Source: Neobacillus ginsengisoli
GTDB lineage: Bacteria; Bacillota; Bacilli; Bacillales_B; DSM-18226
Reading direction: 5' to 3'
NCBI RefSeq assembly: GCF_030813055.1
Contig: NZ_JAUSTW010000007.1
Location: 1-64,000, forward strand
Length of the DNA stretch: 64,000 nt
How positions within the stretch are numbered: the first letter of the stretch is position 1; the number at the start of each line of letters is the position of its first letter. The notes under the pieces are model-generated. The model ran no database searches and was not told where the DNA came from. It was given only the letters and a program-made list of their open reading frames with translations. Below are positions 43,260 through 51,765 of the stretch, in pieces. A program made the position numbers and the translations under genes.

Positions 43260-43485
43260 TCCCTAACTCTTTTATTTTCTCCAGCATCGGTTTTACATCG
43301 ATTCCTGCATGCTTTAAATTTAAGAAAAAAAGTTCCTGCGATCTAGAATCAGTAATAAATAATAGTTTTATTAATTTTGCATTGCTATATCAGACTAAAG
43401 AATCATACCACGTTAAAAATGCATAATCAATGCTCTTAAGAAATTTTTTACATTTAGTGAAACATATGATACATAACTAACATTA

Positions 43486-43745
43486 TGCAAATAAATGTGG
43501 GCAGGGGCCTTTCACCCTTGCACGAAGTTGTAAACCTTCAGCTTGCGCACCTTCTACTCTCATTGATGGGAGTCACCTGCGTCTATCTTCCGTCACCACA
43601 ATATGTATGAGTAGGTTTCCCAATCCAGCCTATTTTGCTTGTTCACCCCATGACCATCGAACAAGCTGCCCCCCCGTTATGTACCGCTGCGGATTTTTAG
43701 TAATGACTGAGTTGCGAGCACTCATTGTCACCCCAGACCTACTAC
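43486..43745. ncRNA. 260-bp highly structured element bounded by 10-bp direct repeats
   Basis: The stretch is far richer in G+C than its surroundings, has no coding frame, and folds strongly. Helices include GCTTGTTC/GAACAAGC (43637-43644 with 43658-43665), TGAC-TGAGT/ACTCA-GTCA (about 43704-43730), ACTCTCAT/ATGGGAGT (43556-43573) and a GGGCAGGGGCC end. It is bounded exactly by ACTAACATTA at 43476-43485 and again at 43746-43755. It looks like an inserted structured-RNA element, for example an ORF-less IscB-omega-RNA (HEARO)-like or other small mobile RNA. No known class could be assigned by eye. Confidence 0.4.
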
Positions 43746-43820
43746 ACTAACATTAAATTTAGGGTTATTTGTTATATATAGCACTCAAAAAGGGAGGCGG
43801 CGCCAACCGCCACCAACAGA

Positions 43821-43986
43821 TTAAAAAGGAAAACCTGTTTCTTCTGGTTTTAATATAGAAGGTAATTCACTACTTGTTTCAACCTCCTGTATAGTATCTT
43901 CATGAATGCAATCCAAGCGGTCCTATATCTTTTTTTAATTCAGGAGATAAATAAATATCTTTACTTAACTCATCAGAGCGATGCAT
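43821..43986 (-). pseudogene. Broken minus-strand gene fragment, family unknown
   Basis: Minus-strand frames read MHRSDELSKDIYLSPELKKD then GPLGLHS and stop; a one-base shift continues with HEDTIQEVETSSELPSILK and PEETGFPF before TAA at 43821. It looks like the C-terminus of a lost protein. No recognised family. Upstream sequence is occupied by the kinase remnant on the other strand. Confidence 0.35.
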
Positions 43987-43999
43987 GAATTGGGTTTAA

Positions 44000-45225
44000 C
44001 TTGTTCTTCGTGACACACAAATGATTTCAAAATATACCAATAAAGACAAACTTCATTATCACGGAAGTGAAACAACAATCTCTACTGCGGATCTTACAGC
44101 AACTCACCCTATCTATTCTTTCACGTACTCACTAAAATCACCTATATGTTTCTAATAAGTCATAACATGTTTGAAGGAAAAGAGGTTGAACTTGTAAACG
44201 AAAACAACCTTTATCTCATGCATATATGGAAGCCCTTGGATTATCCTGAATTTCGTGGAGAAATTCATACGTATACCAATATTGAATATGCATTTTTACT
44301 GGGTTTAAAAACAATTGTATATACAACAGGCTCTGCACTTTTAATGATTTATATATCTTCCTTTTTGACGGCGTTTTATGCTATGAGAGATATATATGTA
44401 CCATTAAATACTGCATTAAAAAGGTTAGTACATGTAAACAAAAATAATTTTAATGAAAGAATTCCTTATATTCCAAATAGGAATCCTTATTTAAATCTTT
44501 TAGCAGATGAAGTGAATGTAATATTAGAGCGTTCTGAACAAGCGGTATTATCTCAACAGCAAAGCGCTCGTGAAATTACGCATCAAATACGGACACCGTT
44601 AACGTCTATACGGCAATCCATTGATTATTTCCGCATGTTCGGATTTAAAAATGAAAAAAAAGTACAAGAGCGGCTCGACATTATGGAAAAGGAAGTTGAG
44701 CGCATCGCTTCTATGACAAATAAGATTATTTCATTGTCAAGATTAGAAGAAATACCAACAGAAGATGCGGAGCATTATGATTTGTCACGTAATATGATTG
44801 ATTACATGGATAGAAAACGGGCGGATAACGAAAATGTTATCTTTGAGCAGAACATACAAGAGGGAATCACCACATTTATTCCGTATGATCATATCCTTGA
44901 AATAGTGGACTCTCTTATAGAGAATGCTGTGAAGTATTCGTTTGAACCAAAACATATTTATACGAAATTGACTGCAGACGAAACAACTATTCAAATTACG
45001 GTAAGAAATAGGGGCGTGGAAATACCGGAGGATGAAATTGATAAGATCTTTGAACATTCTTATCGAGCAAAGGCTGTACAAAAAGATTATGTTGGCACTG
45101 GATTGGGGTTAGCTGTTGTCAAGAGATTTGTGGAATTGCACAAGGGTCGGACTCATGTTACCAGTGAAAATAATGTAACTACATTTGTCGTTACTTTACC
45201 TAACAAAATAAAAGGCAAAAAATGA
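44000..45225 (+). pseudogene. Sensor histidine kinase, 5' end damaged
   Basis: From 44146 the frame encodes 359 residues: one membrane segment (about 48-76), a HAMP-like linker, and the HisKA and HATPase domains with His146 in REITHQIRTPLTSIRQ, N-box DSLIENAVKYS, and GTGLGLAVVKRF. The G1 box is reduced (RNRGVEIPEDE, where DNGxG is usual), so ATP binding may be weak. The sensor N-terminus is readable upstream in another frame (HYHGSETTISTADLT, HPIYSFTYSLKSP), broken by an indel at about 44145 and a stop near 44000. No response-regulator gene is adjacent. Confidence 0.7.
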
Positions 45226-45254
45226 CTTAAGAAAAAAATCTTAAGTCATTTTCA
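45222..45254 (+). terminator. Terminator of the kinase gene
   Basis: AAATGACTTAAG-N7-CTTAAGTCATTT, a 12-bp perfect stem starting at the stop codon. Confidence 0.85.
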
Positions 45255-45405
45255 TTATTTATCTTGCAATTAGAAGAATCAAATGTTCCTGTTCGCGAAT
45301 AACCAAGGTGACTGCCATTTCTTAGGCTAGTACAAGTTTGTTTCCTTCACGTCTGTACTCTCTTGAGAATGAGTGATCTTTAAGCCAATGAAATAGAACG
45401 CGTTG

Positions 45406-45450
45406 CAAAAAGGCTGCCGAATTATTCCCGACAGCCTAAACTATGTTCCA
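45406..45450 (-). terminator. Dispersed terminator element, copy 1
   Basis: Minus strand: TGGAACATAGTTTAGGCTG then a stem with CAGCCT and TTTTTG. Same unit at 46924, 53212 and 59449, with a decayed copy at 57723. It ends the small gene at 45469. Confidence 0.7.
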
Positions 45451-45468
45451 TTAAATATATATATTTAA

Positions 45469-45624
45469 TTAGCTAATTATCATATGTTTCAAATCAGCTT
45501 TCAATTCCTTAATTAACTTATCAACAGTGATTTCATTCTCTTTTAAGCCCTTTTCATAGGCCTTTTTTATAATCTCTGAGAAATCGCCTTTATTCGAGTT
45601 ATTCTTCTTTTCCTCTCCTTCCAT
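45469..45624 (-). CDS. Small charged protein (51 residues), duplicated locally
   Basis: Reads MEGEEKKNNSNKGDFSE then KKAYEKGLKENEITVDK and ends HMIIS. Helical, rich in Lys and Glu, no membrane segment. The ribosome site AAGGAGG lies ten bases upstream of the ATG, and a conserved terminator follows the stop, so it is very likely expressed. A decayed copy lies at 46992-47122 on the same strand. Family and function unknown; size and composition recall small sporulation or regulatory peptides of Bacillus. Confidence 0.65.
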   Translation of the reverse strand: MEGEEKKNNSNKGDFSEIIKKAYEKGLKENEITVDKLIKELKADLKHMIIS

Positions 45625-45639
45625 CTTCAACAAGCCTCC

Positions 45640-46000
45640 TTATTCTTGACTCTATTAACAAGATTAATAGAAAATAACTTATTTGTAAATTTTTATCAAT
45701 TACAATTTAGGTGATTTTAGGGAATTTTGTTGAACAATGACTTATACACATATATATTGTAGAATGCTAGGTCGAATTTTTGTATCGATCAAATTTCCTC
45801 ATTCGATCACCAAAGAGAGATAAGTCAAGGAATCATGCAACAATAGAACTACCTGAATCCATAAAAGAATAACCTTAAGCATGTTGGGACTAATTTAAAA
45901 GAAAAAATACCCAGTTTGTAAATTTTTGTAGAAAAATATCAAAATTGGAATAAACTTTCAAAAGTTTTTGTTATAATGAGAGAGCATAACATTATGGGGG
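45640..46000. other. Non-coding region upstream of the SGNH gene
   Basis: AT-rich, with a TATAAT box near 45972 (about 35 bases before the SGNH start) but no clean -35. No gene. Confidence 0.4.
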
Positions 46001-46006
46001 TTGAAC

Positions 46007-46810
46007 ATGAGGAATTTTTTTACTATTTTATTAGGAATCATCTGCATTATTGTCCTTTTTCTAGGTCATTCCAATTGGAACAAGAAAATTGCTGCTTCGG
46101 CAAAAAATACAAGCGTTCCATCTACTACCCTAGTCAATCCTACTACTGAAACCGAGAAGAATACCGATAATGAAATGAATGCTACCAAACTGATCACTTT
46201 AACAAAAAATTGGCCACCTAAGGCAGTAGAGCAATTCCAACAAGCTCTTAAAGTGAAAAAGTCCTATAAAATTCTATTTGTTGGCTCACCAGCAATTGGC
46301 TCAGAAACAGCCGGTACATATCAGAACGTGAAAGAAAAGCTTATTGCAGCATTCGGGAAGAATACAATCCAAGTTGTGCTCAAAATCTATGACTCCACTT
46401 CTTCCCAATTTGTTACAAGCAATAAACAAGAGGAAGTAGCTGCTGAAGATGCCGATCTAATTGTATTGGAGCCCTTTATCTTAGTGAATAACGGAAAAGT
46501 TAAAATTGATGATTCATTAAAAGATGTTTCGAAAATGATGGAAGCTATTAAAGCGAAAAAACCTGAAACCTCTTTTATCCTTCAGCCATCCTTTCCTTTA
46601 TATAAAGCGAAATTTTATCCGCTGCAGGTAGCTGAGCTTAAAAAATATGCTGCGAACAATCATATTGCTTATCTGGATCATTGGTCAGCATGGCCTGATA
46701 CCAATTCCGAAAAATTTAAGGACTATCTACTTCCTGACCAAAGTGCTCCTAGCGAAAAAGGGAACCAGGTGTGGAGTGACTACTTAGTTAAATACTTGAT
46801 TAGCGAATAA
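46007..46810 (+). CDS. SGNH/GDSL-hydrolase-like membrane-anchored protein
   Basis: A ~267-residue protein with an N-terminal membrane anchor (about residues 3-20), a low-complexity Thr/Asn/Pro linker, and an SGNH-type alpha/beta domain: YKILFVGSPAIGSETAG (block I), DADLIVLEPFIL (block III) and DQSAPSEKGNQVWSDYL (block V). In block V the catalytic His of the usual D-X2-H is replaced by Ala, and block I reads VGSP, not GDS. It may therefore lack hydrolase activity or act differently. Such proteins often sit by capsule loci and modify acetyl groups on wall or capsule glycans. The start is ATG 46007 after GGGGG; a TTG lies two codons earlier. Confidence 0.75.
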   Translation: MRNFFTILLGIICIIVLFLGHSNWNKKIAASAKNTSVPSTTLVNPTTETEKNTDNEMNATKLITLTKNWPPKAVEQFQQALKVKKSYKILFVGSPAIGSETAGTYQNVKEKLIAAFGKNTIQVVLKIYDSTSSQFVTSNKQEEVAAEDADLIVLEPFILVNNGKVKIDDSLKDVSKMMEAIKAKKPETSFILQPSFPLYKAKFYPLQVAELKKYAANNHIAYLDHWSAWPDTNSEKFKDYLLPDQSAPSEKGNQVWSDYLVKYLISE

Positions 46811-46842
46811 GCGGACTCTCAAAAGAGTTTGCTTATTTTTAT
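46804..46842 (+). terminator. Terminator of the SGNH gene
   Basis: AATAAGC-GG-ACTC ... GAGT-TT-GCTTATTTTT. Confidence 0.8.
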
Positions 46843-46923
46843 ATGCATAAATTGTAATTTTTTATCCAGAGGGATATTGGGTTCTCCCGATAAGATATGC
46901 TTTGAAGTGTGAGGGCAGCTCAA

Positions 46924-46965
46924 AAGGCCGCCGAATCCTTCTCGACAGCCTAAACTATATTCATT
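46924..46965 (-). terminator. Dispersed terminator element, copy 2
   Basis: Minus strand ATAGTTTAGGCTGTCGAG ... TTCGGCGGCCTTTTG; same unit as at 45406, next to the decayed gene copy. Confidence 0.6.
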
Positions 46966-46991
46966 TCAATAAATAAAATATATATAAATAA

Positions 46992-47122
46992 TTAGCCCTC
47001 CTATGTTTCATATATGCTTTTCATTCATCCATTATTTTGTTAGCAGTGATTTCATTCTCTATTAACCCCTTTTCTTAGGCCTTCTTCACTATCTATGAAT
47101 TACTATTATTTTCTTCTTCCAA
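46992..47122 (-). pseudogene. Decayed copy of the 51-residue gene
   Basis: Matches the small gene at 45469-45624 (EEENNSNS, VKKA, EKGLIENEITANK) but has its start codon changed to TTG and several in-frame stops (TAG, TAA, TGA). It is followed by the same terminator unit, so the gene and terminator were duplicated together on either side of the SGNH gene. Confidence 0.75.
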
Positions 47123-47261
47123 TGGATATACTGTGTCGAGATTTGAGGTATTATAGGAAAATTTCAATAGGTAATTTATATCACTTCATTATATTTGTGG
47201 TAAAATTAGTATATTATGTTTTTATTTTACTAGTTATCTAGATGAAGGGGAAAGAGGGAGA

Positions 47262-50200
47262 ATGTTGAAAAAGGTTGTTTCATTATTAACAGCATTGCTT
47301 TTAATCATTAGCACTGTTCCGCTTAGCAAAACATTTGCTGCCGCTGATGTGACAAAACCGGTATTTGAAAGTATCAGTGTGGATAAAACTCAAGATACTG
47401 TAGGAGATTCCGTCAAAATAAGTGTTCATGCGACTGACGATGTGGGAATCCAAATCGTTAGGGTTTTTTACAAGAGCCCGATAACCAAGAAGAGTTTCTA
47501 TGTTCCTATGAACTTTAATGCTCAAACAAATTCTTACGAAGGTATCCTATCGATCCCATCCAATTTTGAAGCAGGCGATTACAAGGTGTATTTTGTTTCC
47601 ATTGATGATACGTCTGGTAATAATACCACTGTTGCTGATTACAGCGATTCTTTGAATCAATTGGCTTCCGGTCAGTTCACCGTGAGTGGTACCAGTGGAG
47701 CGGACGTTACAAAACCTGTATTCCAAAACATAAGTGTCGATAAAACTATTGCCACTACTGGTGATACTGTTAAGGTTAGTGTTAAGGCCACTGACGATGT
47801 GGGAATCCAAATCGTTAGGGTTTTTTACAAGTCTCCGATAACGAAGAAGAGTTTCTATGTTCCTATGAACTTTAATGCTCAAACAAATTCTTACGAAGGT
47901 ATCCTATCGATCCCATCCAATTTTGAAACAGGCGATTACAAGGTGTATTTTGTTTCCATTGATGATACGTCTGGTAATAATACCACTGTTGCTGATTACA
48001 GCGATTCCTTGAATCAATTGGCTTCCGGTCAGTTCACCGTGAGTGGTACCAGTGGAGCGGACGTTACAAAACCTGTATTCCAAAACATAAGTGTCGATAA
48101 AACTAATGCCACTACTGGTGATACTGTTAAGGTTAGTGTTAAGGCCACTGACGATGTGGGAATCCAAATCGTTAGGGTCTTTTACAAGTCTCCGATAACG
48201 AAGAAGAGTTTCTATGTTCCTATGAACTTTAATGCTCAAACAAATTCTTACGAAGGTATAATTTCGATTCCATCTACTTTTGAAGCAGGCGATTACAAGG
48301 TGTATTTTGTTTCCATTGATGATACATCCAGTAATAATACCACTGTTGCAGATTATAGCGATTCACTGAATCAATTGGCTTCCGGTCAATTTTCGGTTTT
48401 CACAGAGAGTAATCCTCCTTCTTTCACTAAACTATCAATCGATAAAAAAGTGGTAGAGTCGGGAGATCAGGTTAATTTTACAGTAGATGCTACTGATGAT
48501 ACGAATTTACAAAGTGCTACGATTTATTACCTATCACCGGTCAGCAAGGTAAAAATTGCCGTTCCACTTATATATAATGGTTCTAAATTTGTTGGGAAGC
48601 TTCCTATTGAGAAAAACACCGAAGTTGGCAGCTGGAAAGTCGACTCAGTCGAAGTTAACGATACGAATGGAAATTCATCCTTTGTTAAAGCGATTGATAC
48701 TGATTTAAGTGTTGGTGATTTTAGTGTTATTAAATCAATCGACCCTTTAGACAATTATATCGTTACTTCTAGCGAATCATGGTCCAATCGGACAATTAAT
48801 TCAGATGTCTACATTGCTCCTGGTGCGATTTTAACAGTCAGCAATAATGTGACAATCAACGGGAATGTTTATGTACTTGGCGGTTTTAGAAGTTATGGAG
48901 GATTCCGTTTAAGCGGGAGCCTTATTTCAAATAGTGTCTACTTTGGTTACTATACGCCTGGAAATGGCCAAGCAGTCATATCCGGTTCTAACTCTATTTC
49001 CAGTTTAATAGCTACTAACCGTATTTTATCCGACGTTCCTTTTAAACTCTATGATACACCGCTTGTTAGCAAAGAAGGCAAGGTGAATTTAAGCGGGGCA
49101 ACGCTTCCGTTTGTTAGTATAGAACTCAATGGTCAGAGTGTCCCACTAAAGAGCAACGGGACTTTTAGGGTGACTGGTTTTAACGTTGGCACTAGTAATT
49201 CTTTACAAGTGAAAGTAACCGATTTATACGGATTTACTCATTATTATACTTATACAGTTTCAGAAATTTACATTGATGATTTTACAAAAGATTCCACATC
49301 AATTTCAGGTAAAACACAGCCGAATATGTCTGTGAGGATTTTTGAAAATGATCGGAATATCGGTAACGGAACAACAGACGAAAATGGTCATTTTAACATT
49401 CCAGTTACTAACCTTAAAGAAAATGATTCATTGAAATTTGAGGTTAGTAATACAGAAAATGAACTTGTTACGTCTAAGGAAATGATTGTTAAGGATATTA
49501 CGGCACCTGATAAACCGGTGGTAAACGATGTAACTGATAAGGATACTATTCTCTCGGGTCAGGCAGAGTCCGGGGCATCGGTTCAGGTTAAGGCGGCAGA
49601 TGGAACGGTGATCGGAACCGGGACGGATGGAACGGACAGTACGTTTACAGTCGCGATTCCTCTGCAAAAAGCAGGGGCTGCGTTAAAGGTTACTGCTACT
49701 GACAAAGCGGGTAATGTTAGTGAAGCTAGCACCGTTGTGGTTAAAGATGCGACTGCTCCTGATAAGCCTTTTGTAAATGAAGTGACGGATAAGGATTCTT
49801 CCATTTCCGGTCAAGCTGAAATCAGTTCAACGGTCGAAGTTTCATCAAAAGGCTCTGTTATTGGTACGGGTGTTGCCGGTGCTGACGGTAACTTTGCAGT
49901 GACGATTCCTGTTCAACAGGCAGGGACAGAATTAAGGATTACTGCAGCTGACAAAGCCGGAAATATTAGTGAAGCGAACACGGTTACGGTGAAAGACGCT
50001 ACCGCTCCTGAAAAACCTATCGTCAATGTCGTGACGGATAAGGATTCTTCCATCACCGGACAAGCTGAGGCGGATGCTACTGTTGAAGTAAAAGCAAATG
50101 GCTCTATTATTGGCTCAGGTGCGGCTGGAGCAGATGGGAAATTTGCGTTGACAATCCCGTTACAAAAAGCGGAGACTGTATTAATTTTCACCGCAAAGGA

Positions 50201-50930
50201 TAAAGCTGGAAATGTTAGTGAAGGTACGACTGTCACGGTGAAAGATGGCACCCCGCCCGGTAAACCTGTCGTGAATGCTGTGACAGATCACGATACAACG
50301 GTAACAGGCCAAGCTGAATCGGGTGCTAAAGTGGACGTAAAAGCAAATGGTTCTGTCATTGGCAGTGCGACGGTTGGAGCTGACGGTACGTACAAAGTTA
50401 CCATCCCTGTTCAAAAAGCGGCGGTACAGTTAACTGTCACTGTTACCGATCCTGCCGGAAATGTAAGTGAGGCTGCCATTATTAGCGTGGATAAAGCTAA
50501 GCTTTCAGGCTGGGTGAATGAGAACGGAAAATGGTATTACTATGATCCGACTACGTTTGCGAAGAAAACCGGCTGGTACAAAGTAGGTTCGACCTGGTAT
50601 TTCTCCGATAACACGGGAGCAAGGCAAACCGGTTGGGTGAAAAGCAGCAAGACCTGGTATTTCCTCAACAGCAATGGTTCGATGGTGACTGGTTGGCAAA
50701 AAGTCGGTACCACTTGGTATTTCTTCAATAGTGGCGGCGCTATGGTCACCGGCTGGATGAAGAGCGGAGCTACCTGGTACTTCTTTACTACCAGCGGGGC
50801 CATGGTTTCCGGCTGGATGAAGAGTGGTACTCACTGGTATTACTTCAATAGCGGCGGTGCGATGCAAACCGGGCGTGTGAAGATTGCAGGTAAATATTAC
50901 ACGTTTGATAAGAATGGTATTTTAAAATAA
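47262..50930 (+). CDS. Large secreted repeat-rich surface protein with choline/glucan-binding-type C-terminal repeats
   Basis: A 1222-residue exported protein. It has a signal peptide (residues 1-27, cleavage near TFAA-AD) and three nearly identical 119-residue Ig-like domains (about 29-380, each starting DVTKPVF and containing VRVFYKSPITKKSFYVPMNF), with a fourth diverged one (about 387-500). A beta-rich region (505-600) is followed by a carbohydrate-like Ig stretch to ~745 and four Big_6-type Ig domains of ~83 residues (747-1078; TAPDKP, DKAGNVSEA). Six or so CW_binding_1-type repeats (1082-1222; TGWVKSSKTWYFLNSNGSMV) end the protein. The C-terminal repeats bind wall glycopolymer non-covalently; there is no LPXTG. 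A role in adhesion or matrix is inferred. GGGGAAAGAGGGAG precedes the ATG. Confidence 0.9.
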   Translation: MLKKVVSLLTALLLIISTVPLSKTFAAADVTKPVFESISVDKTQDTVGDSVKISVHATDDVGIQIVRVFYKSPITKKSFYVPMNFNAQTNSYEGILSIPSNFEAGDYKVYFVSIDDTSGNNTTVADYSDSLNQLASGQFTVSGTSGADVTKPVFQNISVDKTIATTGDTVKVSVKATDDVGIQIVRVFYKSPITKKSFYVPMNFNAQTNSYEGILSIPSNFETGDYKVYFVSIDDTSGNNTTVADYSDSLNQLASGQFTVSGTSGADVTKPVFQNISVDKTNATTGDTVKVSVKATDDVGIQIVRVFYKSPITKKSFYVPMNFNAQTNSYEGIISIPSTFEAGDYKVYFVSIDDTSSNNTTVADYSDSLNQLASGQFSVFTESNPPSFTKLSIDKKVVESGDQVNFTVDATDDTNLQSATIYYLSPVSKVKIAVPLIYNGSKFVGKLPIEKNTEVGSWKVDSVEVNDTNGNSSFVKAIDTDLSVGDFSVIKSIDPLDNYIVTSSESWSNRTINSDVYIAPGAILTVSNNVTINGNVYVLGGFRSYGGFRLSGSLISNSVYFGYYTPGNGQAVISGSNSISSLIATNRILSDVPFKLYDTPLVSKEGKVNLSGATLPFVSIELNGQSVPLKSNGTFRVTGFNVGTSNSLQVKVTDLYGFTHYYTYTVSEIYIDDFTKDSTSISGKTQPNMSVRIFENDRNIGNGTTDENGHFNIPVTNLKENDSLKFEVSNTENELVTSKEMIVKDITAPDKPVVNDVTDKDTILSGQAESGASVQVKAADGTVIGTGTDGTDSTFTVAIPLQKAGAALKVTATDKAGNVSEASTVVVKDATAPDKPFVNEVTDKDSSISGQAEISSTVEVSSKGSVIGTGVAGADGNFAVTIPVQQAGTELRITAADKAGNISEANTVTVKDATAPEKPIVNVVTDKDSSITGQAEADATVEVKANGSIIGSGAAGADGKFALTIPLQKAETVLIFTAKDKAGNVSEGTTVTVKDGTPPGKPVVNAVTDHDTTVTGQAESGAKVDVKANGSVIGSATVGADGTYKVTIPVQKAAVQLTVTVTDPAGNVSEAAIISVDKAKLSGWVNENGKWYYYDPTTFAKKTGWYKVGSTWYFSDNTGARQTGWVKSSKTWYFLNSNGSMVTGWQKVGTTWYFFNSGGAMVTGWMKSGATWYFFTTSGAMVSGWMKSGTHWYYFNSGGAMQTGRVKIAGKYYTFDKNGILK
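47346..48410 (+). repeat. Three 357-bp tandem repeats inside the surface protein gene
   Basis: The period is 357 bp (119 codons): repeats begin at about 47346, 47703 and 48060 and stay almost identical at the DNA level, including synonymous sites. This points to recent duplication or ongoing gene conversion. Confidence 0.85.
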
Positions 50931-50934
50931 AGGA

Positions 50935-50970
50935 AACTCCCTTTGCTCTATTGTGCGAAGGGAGTTTTTT
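50935..50970 (+). terminator. Terminator of the surface protein gene
   Basis: AACTCCCTT-N14-AAGGGAGTT followed by TTTT. Confidence 0.85.
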
Positions 50971-51049
50971 ATGAGGGATTGTAAGGGTCGATTAATATTC
51001 AGTAGAAAGAATTAAAGGATCCTTTCGAAAAGATTGATGCTTTTTTTGA

Positions 51050-51150
51050 TTCGCTGATAAAACAACTAAATTCACAAATAAATGACTTGAATTCGCTGAT
51101 AAACATTGAAATTCGCCGATAGACGCTGAGAATTCGCGGATTAAATAACC
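51050..51150. repeat. Short tandem repeats around ATTCGC(T/C)GATAAA
   Basis: Four imperfect ~20-22-bp units (ATTCGCTGATAAAACAAC, then ATTCACAAATAAATGAC, ATTCGCTGATAAACATTG, ATTCGCCGATAGACGCTG) and a partial fifth. Confidence 0.6.
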
Positions 51151-51765
51151 GCTTTCCACACTTTTCTTGACAAAATCTGATTAAAATCCTTTTTAGCCAA
51201 ACGTGATTAAATATCCCGCGAGGCCTCTATTTTAAAAGGTTTTCCGTCTAAAAATAGTAAAAAGAATGTCAATTAGTGTTTCATTTTTTAATAGAATATC
51301 AAATTTAGTATCTACTTTCAGCAAAAGCGACATTTCTCTACCTAATTAGACCCATTTCCCTTTTAATCAAACGTTTGATTAGATCTGTGCAATTTACCCA
51401 ATATAAAAGGAATCTTGCAGGCTAACCTGTAAAAAACATGTCAAATAAAACCTCGACAAAAACTTGAATTTTACTGCTGCAATGATGACTGATAAAGCGG
51501 CAAATAAAGGTGTGTGCTTTGAAAGACAAATCCCTTCGCGTACACGAGAAAAACGTCCTTCACTATGTGCTTACTTATAATATGGTTCACCGCACCAATT
51601 ATATCTGCGGTTAATAAGGCCTGCTTAATAATAATTATCCTACTACTAAGAATGTTGAACTATATCAAAGGCTTGTTAAAATGTTCACAGAATATTCATA
51701 TCCCTAGAATGGAATCTTGATAATTTTTTATAAAATGAGCTTAAGATTAAGAAAGGAAGTGGCTT
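51150..51765. other. Gene-free stretch upstream of the NERD gene
   Basis: AT-rich. It contains the perfect palindrome TTAATCAAACGTTTGATTAG (about 51364-51383) and a half-site AACGTGATTAAAT near 51202. No convincing frame on either strand. Confidence 0.45.

Noticed and set aside
47301..50867. Several minus-strand frames of 70-120 codons inside the surface-protein gene
   Set aside because: They repeat with the 357-bp and Ig repeats and are antisense shadows of the real gene.
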